Both the position numbers and the translations under genes were made by a program. 64,000 nt of DNA from Pseudanabaena sp. UWO311 (GTDB lineage: Bacteria > Cyanobacteriota > Cyanobacteriia > Pseudanabaenales > Pseudanabaenaceae), in NCBI RefSeq assembly GCF_006937785.1, contig NZ_SJEE01000003.1:62001-126000 (forward strand), written 5' to 3'. The first letter of the stretch is position 1, and the number at the start of each line of letters is the position of its first letter. Below, one piece after another: positions 22,501 to 31,518 of this stretch. The notes under the pieces are model-generated. The model was not told the DNA's origin. It saw only the letters and a list, made by a program, of their open reading frames with translations, and searched no databases.

Positions 22501-24638
22501 GTGGTAATGGCGGTAACATTACATTAGAAGCAAAATCCGTAATGAGTAATCTGGAGTTTTTTACCCAATCCTCTTCTGCGACAGCAGGTATATTCAAAAT
22601 CAACGGGTTAGGAAATTTAGCTATCACCAATTTTCAGATTAGCACAAGTAAGGAAGTAACTATCAAAGTTAATTTCGGAGATATTACCTTTGATACTGGT
22701 GAAATTGGTAGATCGGGGGACGTAGATATTATAGGATTAGGGAGCCTCGCCTTTGACAATACCCTCATCAATACTGCCACACAAGGAACAGATCCTGCTG
22801 GCAATATTTCCATCACTAGCCCCAGTTTCGTAACCTTCCAAAACAATAGTCAAATCCTTAGTAACAGCAATAACATAGGGAATGCTGGAAGTATTACAGT
22901 TAAAGCAGATCAAGGCATCACACTCAAAGACAATAGTCAAATAACTGCCACAACTAATGGACAAGGCAAAGCAGGAGATATTCTGCTTAATTCCCCTGTA
23001 CTAACAATTACAGGCGGTTCGCAAGTATTAGCAGAAACCAATAACGATGGAGTAGGGGGCAGCATTACTGTCAATGCTCCAACATCCGTTAATCTGATAC
23101 GTATCCTAGATGCCTTCCCAGTACTCTCTGTCCAAACCAGTAAAGCAGGTAAAGCAGGTAACATTCTCATTAATACGCCCACTCTCAACCTCTCAGATCA
23201 AGCAAGAATCACTGCCACCGCCACCGCTACTTCCACTAATACCGAAGGAGGCGGAAGCATCACGCTTAATGCATCGACTATGAATCTCTTTGGCACAGTC
23301 GGAGTATTTGCCGAAACCCAAGGAATCGCGCCCGCAGGCACACTCTTTCTCAATCCCTACAGTAAAGATACAGCACTCAGTCTTGCTCTCACTCTCAACT
23401 CCCAGATTTCTGCATCAACATCAGGACAAGGTAATGGTGGCAACTTATTCGTCACCGCCCCGCAATCGATTAATGTTTTAGGCAGTGGCAAACTTGCTGT
23501 TGAGACATCAGGAATAGGCAACGCAGGAAACATCAGCTTTTCCACCCAAAACCTCACCCTCACTGATGGAGTCTTAGTTTCTGCTTCCACTGCAGGAACA
23601 GGGAAAGCAGGAGATATCTCTGTTAAAGCCAATAACTTCACACTTTCTAATGGATCTAAAATTCTAACCACAACATCTGGGGTTGGTAACTCAGGCACAA
23701 TTAAAGTAAATGTCGCGAATAACATCATTCTCCAAGGTAACGGCACAGGTTTATTTTCTGACACCGTCAAAGGCTCAAGCGGTAATGGTGGCAATATTAA
23801 TATCGATCCACAGCTTGTAATTCTGAAAGATGGAGCAAAAATCGCTGTTGGCAGCCTTGGCACAGGCATCGGCGGCAACATTGATATAATTTCCAATTAC
23901 CTCACTCTCCTCAACGGTTCCTCTATCACCGCCGAAACCGCCAGCACCGATGGAGGCAACCTCAACCTCAACATCCCCGCAGTTCTACTCCTCCGCTACG
24001 GCAGCCAAATCAGCACCACCGCAGGCACAGCCAACGCAGGCGGCAACGGCGGCAATATCAACATCACTGCTGGATTCATCGTTGGAGTCAAAGGCGAAGA
24101 TAGCGATATCTTTGCTAACGCATTTAGGGGAAATGGCGGTAACGTCAACATCACTACTAATGGTATCTATGGACTAGAGTTCCGTCCGAGTCTGACTTCT
24201 TTTAGCGATATCACGGCAAGTTCCCAATTTGGTTTACAAGGGAGCGTCCTCGTGACCACCCCAGGCATCGATCCCAGTCGCGGACTAACCACATTACCCC
24301 TCAACCTCGCCGACCCATCCAAACAAGTCAATCAAAGCTGTGTCATTGGAGGCAAACTAGCAAATCGCAACAATAGCTTTACCATCTCTGGAAAAGGAGG
24401 AGTACCCAAGAGTCCCAGTGATGCAGCATCTAGCAATCAGGTTCTAGTAGAGCTATCAGATCCAGTAACTAGCAGCATCAGTCAAACCAATACAACAGAA
24501 CAAAAAACAGAAGCAACTCCAGAGACACCTACCCGATTAGTAGAAGCAAATACAATAATTCGTCGCAATGGTTCAATAGAGTTAGTCTCAGCCTTTGCTC
24601 CCCTCAGTCCTGCTATACCTCAACTTGCCTGTCAGTAA
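19551..24638 (+). CDS. Two-partner-secretion exoprotein E
   Basis: 1695-residue paralogue, the longest of the five. Signal peptide (ending SASA), TPS domain, and then a segment closest to exoprotein A ([45 protein letters not shown]). The middle is a long run of GNGG(T/A)IS(L/V)(A/V)SN(F/S)GNI units with serine-rich linkers. The C-terminal region is the family consensus ending IPQLACQ, with no GLFA tail. The stop codon is only 18 bases before the CHAT protein start, so the two are probably co-transcribed. Exported surface protein by family inference. Confidence 0.93.
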   Translation: MKLPRRYICLSCACALSYFSAALSASAQIVPDATLPINSTVTTTGQVHTIDGGTTSGVNLYHSFQDFSVPTNNTAHFNNAAQVQNVLTRVTGNSVSNIDGLIKANGNANLYLLNPNGIAFGANAKLDIGGTFVGSTANSFKFTDGSEFSATNPQAPPLLTIDITPGVQYGTSNQGATISNFGNLSAGQDLGLNADRLGLQGALRSGRDLTLQAQDSVKIRDTVTTPFWAVAGRDLLVQGNQSVDIFTLNNVNSGFWSGGNMVLRSQNPVIGDAHFYAGRDLKIEKLDGSVGNLLSPNDPIILASGNVTFGDYTGASLHILAGGSVTLGFVTIDSTGTQDTTINPNNPSPFLASLATFTWTDYKAVLNSDGSVKEVIPVQTPITIDGSTQATLDVRAGVDWSLLGGLPTSPIIFVAITPDPTYSSPPVSADITVFGQIVRPSGLVLLTNQFSPNTLNGTIFAGVDTSTSVAEANGGDIRVYGRGDIMVSSNSSSIADTGNAGNGGTISVVSNFGNITTAGFFGLESSSGSYTGTTGNGGTISLASNFGNITLAPYSYLLVNSGTAGNGGTISLVSNFGNITLDDSSKLISSSDAGFYRWRSFNDPVYVYSGYAVDSGNGGTIFLASNSGDIKMNGGTEFFSAQLNSSSKNGYNSRNGGLISIASNSGNIIGSYTSIDSSSQTSFGNTGNGGAISLASNSGNIIMTGSFLGLANSSSKTDSGNAGNGGAISLSSNSGDIIIAGYLFATSSSNGNTGDGGAISLISNSGNIKLNDFTILDSSTLSYGTGNIGGGGAISLVSNSGNIILDDINLISTSESGNGIDGNGGAISLTTYSGDITTFSSYLASYSIGTANGGEISLTSYSGNITLGRDSILYSGSLGSGNSGIITLASTFGNITLGEYSSLDSYSLSNGLDYAGNGGTIFVTSNYGNITLNNSSLKSFSYSDSGNAGNGGSIFLSAPNGNISSFPDRSSVYSFTVSLAGLTSGNGGNITLEAKSVMSNLEFFTQSSSATAGIFKINGLGNLAITNFQISTSKEVTIKVNFGDITFDTGEIGRSGDVDIIGLGSLAFDNTLINTATQGTDPAGNISITSPSFVTFQNNSQILSNSNNIGNAGSITVKADQGITLKDNSQITATTNGQGKAGDILLNSPVLTITGGSQVLAETNNDGVGGSITVNAPTSVNLIRILDAFPVLSVQTSKAGKAGNILINTPTLNLSDQARITATATATSTNTEGGGSITLNASTMNLFGTVGVFAETQGIAPAGTLFLNPYSKDTALSLALTLNSQISASTSGQGNGGNLFVTAPQSINVLGSGKLAVETSGIGNAGNISFSTQNLTLTDGVLVSASTAGTGKAGDISVKANNFTLSNGSKILTTTSGVGNSGTIKVNVANNIILQGNGTGLFSDTVKGSSGNGGNINIDPQLVILKDGAKIAVGSLGTGIGGNIDIISNYLTLLNGSSITAETASTDGGNLNLNIPAVLLLRYGSQISTTAGTANAGGNGGNINITAGFIVGVKGEDSDIFANAFRGNGGNVNITTNGIYGLEFRPSLTSFSDITASSQFGLQGSVLVTTPGIDPSRGLTTLPLNLADPSKQVNQSCVIGGKLANRNNSFTISGKGGVPKSPSDAASSNQVLVELSDPVTSSISQTNTTEQKTEATPETPTRLVEANTIIRRNGSIELVSAFAPLSPAIPQLACQ
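21048..22420 (+). repeat. Tandem GNGG-serine repeats in exoprotein E
   Basis: More than a dozen imperfect in-frame units encoding GNGG(T/A)IS(L/F)xSNxGNI(T/I/K)L followed by serine-rich linkers. It is the longest such array in the cluster; its units differ in length, which fits repeated gain and loss. Confidence 0.7.
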
Positions 24639-24656
24639 CAACAAAAGAGAAAAACT

Positions 24657-27467
24657 ATGTCACTTTGGAAATCCATCTTAAAGATAAAACTCAAAATCGG
24701 TAAGTTCCTAGGCTATGCCAGCATCGCAACCTGCACAACCCTACTAGCAATACTCGCAGGATGGAACCCTCAACCAAGTATCGCCAACCCTGCCCAAAAC
24801 TCCCCAAAAGTCATGACAGATATTGTGATGACCACCTCATCAACAAATCCATCAGCACTAATTGAAACAGGCAAACAACAATACCAAAACGGACAATACA
24901 CGATCGCGATCGCCACATGGCAGCAAGCCCTTGATATATACACAAAACAAAGCGATCGCCTCAATCAAGCAGTTGCTTTCAACAATTTAGCCCTAGCCTA
25001 TCAACAACTAGGTCAATGGACAGAAGCAAATCAGGCGATTGCCAATAGTTTAAAAATTCTGCAAGCCGATCCCCAACAGCTAAAACTACTTGCCCAAGCC
25101 CAAAATATCCAAGGCAACATCCAACTCGCCCAAGGTCAAGCTCAAGCCGCACTCACCACTTGGCAAAAAGCAACCGCAACCTACGAGCAAATTGGCGACA
25201 AAGACGGAGCCATCCGCAGCAGGATTAATCAAAGTCAAGCCATGCGATCGCTAGGTTTATATCCCAAGGCAAAAGAAACCCTCACCCAAATCCTCAAAGA
25301 TAACCTCGACTCAACGTCAAAAGAGAAACTCGCCCAAATACTCAGCGATCGCCTCAAGCAATTAATAACAAATCGCCCTGACGCAACTATTTTAGACAGC
25401 GAAAAAGAAAATAGCATTAGCGATTTCATCCAAGTACTCAAAGACACCCCCGACTCAGCTCTTAAAGCTTCCCTACTTTTGAACCTCGGCGATACCCTCC
25501 AACTCAACAGCGATCTCCCAGAAGCATTGCAAGCCTTAGAAAACAGCATTGCGATCGCGCAGAAATTAAACAATACGCCAACCCTTGCTGAAGCCCTCCT
25601 CAGTATCGGTAATATCGCCAAAAGCCAAATAAAAGATGAGAATCTCAACGATCCCATCGAGAAACAGAGCGATCGGCAACAACTAATTGCGCAAGCGACT
25701 AGTAAATATCAGCAAGCAGTGAGTTTAGCCATCTCACCACTCCAAAAAGTCCAAGTACAGCTCAACCAATTACAACTCCAGATTGCAGTAAAGCAAATTG
25801 ATACAGCGCGACTATTAGCAGCCGAGCTCCAATCTGAACTACCCAAAATTTCGCCTAGCCATGACGCGATCTACGCAAGAATCAACTTTGTCCAAAGTTG
25901 GCTCAAACTCAATCTAACTGCCAAAGATCTCGAAGTCGCCGATCAAATAATCGCCGTCGCCGCCCAACAAGCCAGAGACATGGGCAATCCTAGAGCTGAA
26001 TCTTATGCGATCGGTTATCAGGGACATCTCGCCGAACAAAAACAACTGCTTACAGAAGCCCAAAGATATACCGAAAAAGCCCTCGTCATCGCTCAAACCA
26101 ATAATGCCTCCGACATCTCCTATCAATGGCAATGGCAACTCGGACGATTGCTAGCTGCTAAAGGTGAGACTAAACAAGCGATCGTTGCCTATAGCGAAGC
26201 TGTCAGCACGCTTACTTCCATTCGGGGCGAGCTCGTATCTAGTAACGCAGACGTTCAATTTTCTTTTAGTGAAAGTATTGAGCCAGTCTATCGACAGCTT
26301 GTAACATTGCTCCTGACCCATGACAAAGACAAAGAAGTCAGTCAAGACAATCTCAAAGAGGCTCGTAAAGTAATCGAGTCACTGCAACTAGCGGAATTAG
26401 ATAACTTCTTTAAAGAAGCCTGTCTTACAGGTAAATCCACGCAAATTGATGAAGTTGATCGTCAAGCAGCCGTTGTTTACCCAATTATTCTGCCCGAAAG
26501 TATCGAAGTTGTGATTTCTCTCCCAGACAAAGAGCGGACTTTACTTCACAAAACCTCAAGGATTGCTCAGAAAGATCTTGAAATCCTTTTGGGTAACCTT
26601 CGACAAAAACTAAGCCGTACCGCCCTTGAGTCTGGAACTAAAAAAGCCTCTCAGGAAGTCTACGATCTCCTGCTTGGAAAAGAAATAGAAGCAAAACTCA
26701 AGGAAAAAGATATCAAAACCTTGGCATTTGTTCTTGATGGATCTCTGAGAAACTTACCAATGGCTATCCTTTACGACGGTAATCAATACTTGATTGAAAA
26801 ATACAATCTCGCCCTTACCCCTGGATTACAACTCCTCGATCCTCGTCCGTTAAAACGCCAAAAGTTAGAAGTATTCGTCGGTGGAGTAAGCGAGGAAACC
26901 CAGAAATTTAATGCATTACCAAATGTCGAGAATGAGTTGAAACAGATATCGTCGATCGTGAGCACTCAACCACCGCTTCTTAATCAGAGCTTCACTAGTC
27001 TAGCAATCCAAAATCAAATAAGTCTAATTCCCTATAGAGTCGTTCATTTAGCTACTCATGGACAATTTAGTTCTGATCTCAATGAAACCTATGTGTTGAC
27101 ATGGGACGATCGCCTTGATGTCAGGGAACTTGGAGAACTACTGCAAACTAAAGCCCAAGATAGTAGAGTTCCCATTGAACTATTAGTTCTTAGTGCCTGT
27201 AAAACTGCGAAAGGAGATAAACGCGCTGCTTTAGGATTAGCAGGAATGGCAATCCGTTCGGGAGCGAGGAGTACGATCGCTAGCTTATGGTCTGTGGAGG
27301 ATAGTGCAACAGCTAAATTTATGGAAATTTTTTATCAGGAACTAGCAAAAACTGGAACGACGAAGGCTGACGCTTTACGCAACGCCCAGATTAGCCTTCT
27401 CAAGAATTCTTCGTTTAGGCATCCGTTTTATTGGTCGCCTTTCGTTTTAATTGGGAACTGGTTATGA
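24657..27467 (+). CDS. TPR-CHAT domain protein (caspase-like peptidase)
   Basis: 936 residues. A hydrophobic N-terminal segment (about 19-38) suggests export or membrane anchoring. Residues about 60-520 are helical TPR repeats (YQNGQYTIAIATWQQALDIY, AFNNLALAYQQLGQWTEA). The C-terminal third is a CHAT domain, a clan CD cysteine-peptidase fold related to caspases and separase: HLATHG with catalytic His 801 and LVLSACKTA with catalytic Cys 848, then the usual LAGMAIRSGARSTIASLW and a HPFYWSPFVLIGNW terminus. Both catalytic residues are present. It follows the exoprotein genes by 18 bases. CHAT-TPR proteins near TPS exoproteins are a recurrent cyanobacterial arrangement; a role in processing or sensing the exoproteins is inference. 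Confidence 0.93.
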   Translation: MSLWKSILKIKLKIGKFLGYASIATCTTLLAILAGWNPQPSIANPAQNSPKVMTDIVMTTSSTNPSALIETGKQQYQNGQYTIAIATWQQALDIYTKQSDRLNQAVAFNNLALAYQQLGQWTEANQAIANSLKILQADPQQLKLLAQAQNIQGNIQLAQGQAQAALTTWQKATATYEQIGDKDGAIRSRINQSQAMRSLGLYPKAKETLTQILKDNLDSTSKEKLAQILSDRLKQLITNRPDATILDSEKENSISDFIQVLKDTPDSALKASLLLNLGDTLQLNSDLPEALQALENSIAIAQKLNNTPTLAEALLSIGNIAKSQIKDENLNDPIEKQSDRQQLIAQATSKYQQAVSLAISPLQKVQVQLNQLQLQIAVKQIDTARLLAAELQSELPKISPSHDAIYARINFVQSWLKLNLTAKDLEVADQIIAVAAQQARDMGNPRAESYAIGYQGHLAEQKQLLTEAQRYTEKALVIAQTNNASDISYQWQWQLGRLLAAKGETKQAIVAYSEAVSTLTSIRGELVSSNADVQFSFSESIEPVYRQLVTLLLTHDKDKEVSQDNLKEARKVIESLQLAELDNFFKEACLTGKSTQIDEVDRQAAVVYPIILPESIEVVISLPDKERTLLHKTSRIAQKDLEILLGNLRQKLSRTALESGTKKASQEVYDLLLGKEIEAKLKEKDIKTLAFVLDGSLRNLPMAILYDGNQYLIEKYNLALTPGLQLLDPRPLKRQKLEVFVGGVSEETQKFNALPNVENELKQISSIVSTQPPLLNQSFTSLAIQNQISLIPYRVVHLATHGQFSSDLNETYVLTWDDRLDVRELGELLQTKAQDSRVPIELLVLSACKTAKGDKRAALGLAGMAIRSGARSTIASLWSVEDSATAKFMEIFYQELAKTGTTKADALRNAQISLLKNSSFRHPFYWSPFVLIGNWL

Positions 27468-27511
27468 TTTAAATCGTCAATTTCTTAAGGCATCTAATAG
27501 CAATTTTTATT

Positions 27512-28417
27512 ATGAAGCCGATTTTGGTGTTTATATCGGCTAAGAAAACAACTACTAAAAATATTATGTCCCCCAAATCTTTTTATTATTACTTTTCGCC
27601 CTTAGCGATCGCAATGTTCTCGCAGTCTCTTATTTTCTCTATCTCTTTATCAGACATTCAAGCTCAGCCTGAGCAAAAAAACAAAACACCAATTCAAACA
27701 TCTGGAAGTGGAACTCAAAGAGTATTTCAACCTGTAGGAGATCCTGAACCATCGCCTACTAGAGGGGGTGGAACAAGAGGTTTATTTCAACCCGTTGGCG
27801 ATCCTGAACCAACTACTACTTTAGGAGGTGGAAGACGTGGTGATGGCAAATGCCCTAAGGATCGTGTACAGCCTACAAATGGTCTATCTAAAGAGTCTTT
27901 GGAGCAACAGTTAAGTCCATTACTACCGATTAAAAAGTTTGGACTCACCTACTCAGCTAACCCAAGACTTTATGCCTATATTCCGAAAACCTCAGCGATC
28001 GCAGTTGTCTTTACCCTTGAGAGTAAGGGGGAGGGAATTGAGCAAAAGAGGGTAGACCTTACAAATTCACCCAGCATTGTCAGCGTTAAGTTTGATACCC
28101 CATTAGCGATTGGGCAAGATTACAAGTGGTTGGTGTCTGTAGTTTGTGAGATTCCCGATCCTGAAGATAATTTCTCTGAAGGAATTGTTCACCGCATCAA
28201 GCCAAGTCCAGATGTGATTGGGAAGTTGGCAAAAGCCAAAGAAAGCGATCGTATTGATCTATATGCTAAGTCTGGGATTTGGTATGAAGCTCTGGATAGT
28301 CTGGTGAAATTGCGCTTTGCCAGCCCCAACGATCCCGAACTTAGATCTATTTGGCAAAATTTACTCAAGTCATCGGGTTTGGAATCTCTAGCAAACAGCC
28401 CTATCAAAAATTATTAG
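27512..28417 (+). CDS. DUF928 family secreted protein
   Basis: 301 residues from the ATG at 27512; an in-frame ATG at 27566 gives a shorter signal region and is an alternative. A hydrophobic segment (PLAIAMFSQSLIFSISL) is followed by AQPEQ. Then come two copies of a Gly-rich repeat (FQPVGDPEP) and a DUF928-type domain (AVVFTLES, GQDYKWLVSVVCEI, DLYAKSGIWYEALDSLVKLR). It is 44 bases downstream of the CHAT gene and likely in the same transcript; DUF928 proteins are common companions of CHAT/TPS loci. Function unknown. The stop codon TAG is supplied by the first three bases of a MITE terminal repeat, so the original C-terminus may have been altered. Confidence 0.85.
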   Translation: MKPILVFISAKKTTTKNIMSPKSFYYYFSPLAIAMFSQSLIFSISLSDIQAQPEQKNKTPIQTSGSGTQRVFQPVGDPEPSPTRGGGTRGLFQPVGDPEPTTTLGGGRRGDGKCPKDRVQPTNGLSKESLEQQLSPLLPIKKFGLTYSANPRLYAYIPKTSAIAVVFTLESKGEGIEQKRVDLTNSPSIVSVKFDTPLAIGQDYKWLVSVVCEIPDPEDNFSEGIVHRIKPSPDVIGKLAKAKESDRIDLYAKSGIWYEALDSLVKLRFASPNDPELRSIWQNLLKSSGLESLANSPIKNY

Positions 28418-28507
28418 GACTTACGCAAAAATGGCTTAAAATCTGCATTTCATCGTAGGGGCAATTCATGAATTGCCCCTACATTTCGTTCTTTTGCGTA
28501 AGTCCTA
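28415..28507. mobile_element. Short MITE-like element, same ends as 1038-1187
   Basis: TAGGACTTACGCA (28415-28427) and TGCGTAAGTCCTA (28495-28507) are a perfect 13-bp inverted repeat. The core has an internal palindrome (GTAGGGGCAATTC / GAATTGCCCCTAC). The left TAG is the stop codon of the DUF928 gene. Confidence 0.7.
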
Positions 28508-28607
28508 ATACCAAAGCACAAAATGGCGTAGCCATTTTGTGCTTTTAAAACCCTTACAGGGTTTGGTTTTTAATTCACAAAAGTGTAGCCACACTTTTGT
28601 GAATTGG
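28508..28607. repeat. Composite palindromic repeat, copy 1
   Basis: Two perfect hairpins (arms AAAGCACAAAATGGC and AATTCACAAAAGTGT) flank a conserved centre (AACCCTTACAGGGTTTGG). An inverted, partly decayed copy is at 55222-55322 and a half copy is near 44883-44947. It lies between the convergent DUF928 and ABC1 genes and may also terminate transcription. Confidence 0.7.
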
Positions 28608-28622
28608 GATAACTATCCTTAA

Positions 28623-30314
28623 TTACTGTTCAGCAATATTATCAATTTTTTCACGGATTGATAGCTGGACTAGAGCGCGAATTAGCGAAAATCCACAGAA
28701 AAAAGCACCTGTAAAGGCAGCGATCGCCCAGCCAGCATAAGCAGTAGTACCAATTAATAGTACGGCTCCAACTAAAGCCAAGAAGCCTGTTAGACAGGCA
28801 TAGATTAAAGCTTTAACAGCAATGTTAATTCTTTTGAGAGTGCGATCGCTTTCGGAAGACTTGACCTGAATCATCAACTCGCCACGCTCGATTCTCTCTT
28901 CCAACCGTTCTAATAAAATTTCCATGCGACTGGGCTTATTGAGTTGATAAATCAGAAAATCTTTTGCTTGTTGAGCCAATGCTCCTAAAGTATTACCCCG
29001 ACCTTTAGTCAGCACAATGCTTTTCACAAAGGGCTGGGCAGCGGTGGTAAAGTTATATTCTGGATCGAGAATTCTGGCAATCCCGTCAAGAGTGGTGAGG
29101 GACTTGAGGAGATAGGTCATTTGGGGAGGCAAACGGAAAGGTTGCTTCTCGAATATGGCTACCACTTCACCTTTAATTTGCTCGAACTCATAGATATTCA
29201 CTGGTCTTTCGGTGAAACGATCTAACACAAATTTTAACATTCGTTTAATCGGACTCATATCCGCGATCGGTTCGATAAACCCCATGCTCAGCAGGCTGTC
29301 AACAACTTCGTTGGTATCTTTACGCAGCACCGCAAAGAAAGTCTTCACCATTTGATCCTTTGCCATAGTTTTGACTTCTGCCATCATGCCGTAGTCATAG
29401 AAAATCAAACTTCCACTAGGACTAACAGCTAAATTGCCAGGGTGGGGATCGGCATGAAAGAAGCCATCTTGGAGCAGTTGTTTGAGATAACAACATATTC
29501 CTAATTGATTAATTTCTTTGGGATTCAATCCACAAGCTTCTAAGGCTTGGCGATCGTCTATTTTGATGCCAGGAACATACTCTAAGGTCAAAACCACTGA
29601 AGTGGAATAGTCCCAATAAATTTTTGGGATAACAATGCGCGGATAGCCTTCAAAATTTTTGCGAAAGCGATCGGCATTACCTCCTTCGATCGCATAATCA
29701 ATTTCTTGATAAAGAATAGTGAAAAATTCTTGATAAATTCCTTCTAGATTGTATTTGCGTGTCCAAGCAAAATAGCGGCGAAATACTTTGAGAAGTTTAC
29801 CAACCGCAAGTAAATCAAGGTCGAATAGTTTTTTTAACCCCGGACGTTGGACTTTGACGACAACCTCTTCGCCACTATATAAAGTAGCTCGATGTACTTG
29901 CCCAAGGCTAGCGGCTGCAAGAGGAATTTCGTCAAAGTCTCGATAAATCGCATAAAGAGATTTTCCGAGTTCGAGTTCGATAATATCTCTGGCTTCTTTG
30001 GCGCTGAATGCTGGCACTTTGTCCTGAAGTTGCGCCAAAGTACTAATGTATTCGGGTGGCAACAAATCGACGCGAGTGGATAGGGATTGACCGATTTTGA
30101 TAAATGTTGGTCCTAGTTCGAGCATATTGCGAACTAACCATTCCGCTCTTTTGCTGCGCGTCCGTGATGTATTGTCTTGCCAAAATTTATCCCACCATAT
30201 AAAAAACAGGAATGTAAACGCAGCTAAGAATACCTCACGTTGACGGGCTAGTGAAGAACTTTTGCTTCTTTGCCAGCGTAGCTTTTTGTATGGTAATTGG
30301 GCGATCGCAGACAT
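28623..30314 (-). CDS. ABC1/UbiB (AarF) family atypical kinase
   Basis: 563 residues, usual length for the cyanobacterial and plastid ABC1K family. It has the signature KIGQSLSTR (KxGQ) near residue 75, the P-loop-like and lysine region KVQRPGLK (about 153), EIDYAIEGGNADRF, hinge LEYVPGIKI, the catalytic ADPHPGNLA (about 287) and the metal site IFYDYGMMAE (about 304). Two hydrophobic segments near residues 500-550 suggest C-terminal membrane anchoring. Family members act in prenylquinone metabolism and membrane stress; exact substrate unknown. Transcribed alone, divergent from the coiled-coil gene across 335 bases (30315-30649) in which I see no other feature. Confidence 0.93.
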   Translation of the reverse strand: MSAIAQLPYKKLRWQRSKSSSLARQREVFLAAFTFLFFIWWDKFWQDNTSRTRSKRAEWLVRNMLELGPTFIKIGQSLSTRVDLLPPEYISTLAQLQDKVPAFSAKEARDIIELELGKSLYAIYRDFDEIPLAAASLGQVHRATLYSGEEVVVKVQRPGLKKLFDLDLLAVGKLLKVFRRYFAWTRKYNLEGIYQEFFTILYQEIDYAIEGGNADRFRKNFEGYPRIVIPKIYWDYSTSVVLTLEYVPGIKIDDRQALEACGLNPKEINQLGICCYLKQLLQDGFFHADPHPGNLAVSPSGSLIFYDYGMMAEVKTMAKDQMVKTFFAVLRKDTNEVVDSLLSMGFIEPIADMSPIKRMLKFVLDRFTERPVNIYEFEQIKGEVVAIFEKQPFRLPPQMTYLLKSLTTLDGIARILDPEYNFTTAAQPFVKSIVLTKGRGNTLGALAQQAKDFLIYQLNKPSRMEILLERLEERIERGELMIQVKSSESDRTLKRINIAVKALIYACLTGFLALVGAVLLIGTTAYAGWAIAAFTGAFFCGFSLIRALVQLSIREKIDNIAEQ

Positions 30315-30649
30315 ATTTTGCTAATAGTAGCTATGCCAACTAGCATTGCTTTGTTTATATTACCCAATTAATGCCGAAAATGTAGAGTTAGAGCAAAGCA
30401 TTGCTAGCACTGTTCTCAAAAGACAGCAAAAATGGCAAGACTTTGCTATGGTTATTTGTATTGGCGATCGCCAGAAACATTATGCATATTGAGCTTTTCA
30501 CATTGTCCTTGCCAATGTAAAAAACTCAAGCCAAAATCAGTAGAGGTTTTATGGTTTTCAAGTTGTCGTAGATAATTTGAAAACATTGATATGTAAATCC
30601 TTGGGCTAAAACTTTAATATTTTTTCAAATCATTCCTAGAGGTAACCTA

Positions 30650-31333
30650 ATGGGTGAAATCACCAGAGATGAGATCCGCGAACGTTTAGGCAATATTGAT
30701 CAAATTCGCGATATCATTTTCGGCGCACATTTGCGCGAATACACGAGTCGGTTAGATAAGGCTGAGTCGGATATTGCAGCTATGCAGCAAGATGTCCGTG
30801 ATCGCCTTAGCGACTTAAAGTCAGTTTTAGCAAGTGAGTTAAGAGCTGCGGTCGAGTCCATTGATAAGCGACTAAAATCGATTAGTGCATCAACTCAAGA
30901 AGAAACCGCTGACCTTCGTCAACAGTTTGATCGCATTAACCGCAAGTTTACCAGTAGTATTGAAACTCTTGATGAGACTGTTGAGGCTCAGCGGGTATCG
31001 CTACGGGAAGAACTCGCCCAAACTAGAGATAATTTGCAAAATGATAATCGTGAACTACGATCGCTAGTTTTAGAAGAGCTAGACCGTCATTTCTCGATTC
31101 TTCGTGAAGACAAGCTCTCCAAAGACGATATGGCCGAGTTGCTATTTGAGCTAGGTATGAGACTCAAAGGTTCTGAGTTTGTCCCTGAGCTACGCGAGGC
31201 GGCTGAAGAAAAGGTCGAAGAGAAGTATGAGCGGGTGAGTATCCTCGATTCTGCGCCAAAAGTCTCAACTAGTGCGGAGTCAACTAGCCCTGCAACTAGA
31301 ACTACATCACGCACTTCTAAAGCCAAGCCATAA
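30650..31333 (+). CDS. Conserved coiled-coil protein, unknown function
   Basis: 227 residues, acidic, no signal peptide or membrane segment. Nearly all of residues 20-155 have heptad-like charged/hydrophobic spacing (RLDKAESDIAAMQQDV, LRQQFDRINRKF, LRDNL-type segments), predicting a long coiled coil. A short conserved domain follows (LSKDDMAELLFELGMRLKG), then a Ser/Thr-rich tail. The ATG is preceded by AGAGGTAA. I do not recognise a characterised family. A terminator follows at once (31353-31395). It precedes the OmpA/GTPase pair but is separated from it by two hairpins. Confidence 0.8.
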   Translation: MGEITRDEIRERLGNIDQIRDIIFGAHLREYTSRLDKAESDIAAMQQDVRDRLSDLKSVLASELRAAVESIDKRLKSISASTQEETADLRQQFDRINRKFTSSIETLDETVEAQRVSLREELAQTRDNLQNDNRELRSLVLEELDRHFSILREDKLSKDDMAELLFELGMRLKGSEFVPELREAAEEKVEEKYERVSILDSAPKVSTSAESTSPATRTTSRTSKAKP

Positions 31334-31352
31334 ATTCCATAAAAAGTAAACG

Positions 31353-31395
31353 CAAATGCAAAACAAGGGTCTTCAGAGCCTTTTTTTGCATTTGT
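31353..31395 (+). terminator. Rho-independent terminator after coiled-coil gene
   Basis: The outer arms CAAATGCAAAA and TTTTGCATTTG enclose AGGGTCTTCAGAGCCT and a T run, 20 bases after the stop codon. Confidence 0.75.
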
Positions 31396-31404
31396 GATAT
31401 GGCG

Positions 31405-31455
31405 AACCCAAATAAATAAAGGCGGCGCTTTGCTCCGCCCTTATTTATTTGGGTT
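31405..31455. repeat. Long intergenic hairpin, GGCGGCGCTTTG core
   Basis: Arms AACCCAAATAAATAA and TTATTTATTTGGGTT are perfectly complementary around a GGCGG...CCGCC core. Member of the variable-arm hairpin family described in the findings. Confidence 0.75.
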
Positions 31456-31518
31456 TTATGTTCTAAGCAAAACTTTCATTGCTATAGTACAAAAATACTG
31501 TCATTGTGCAAAAGTAGT

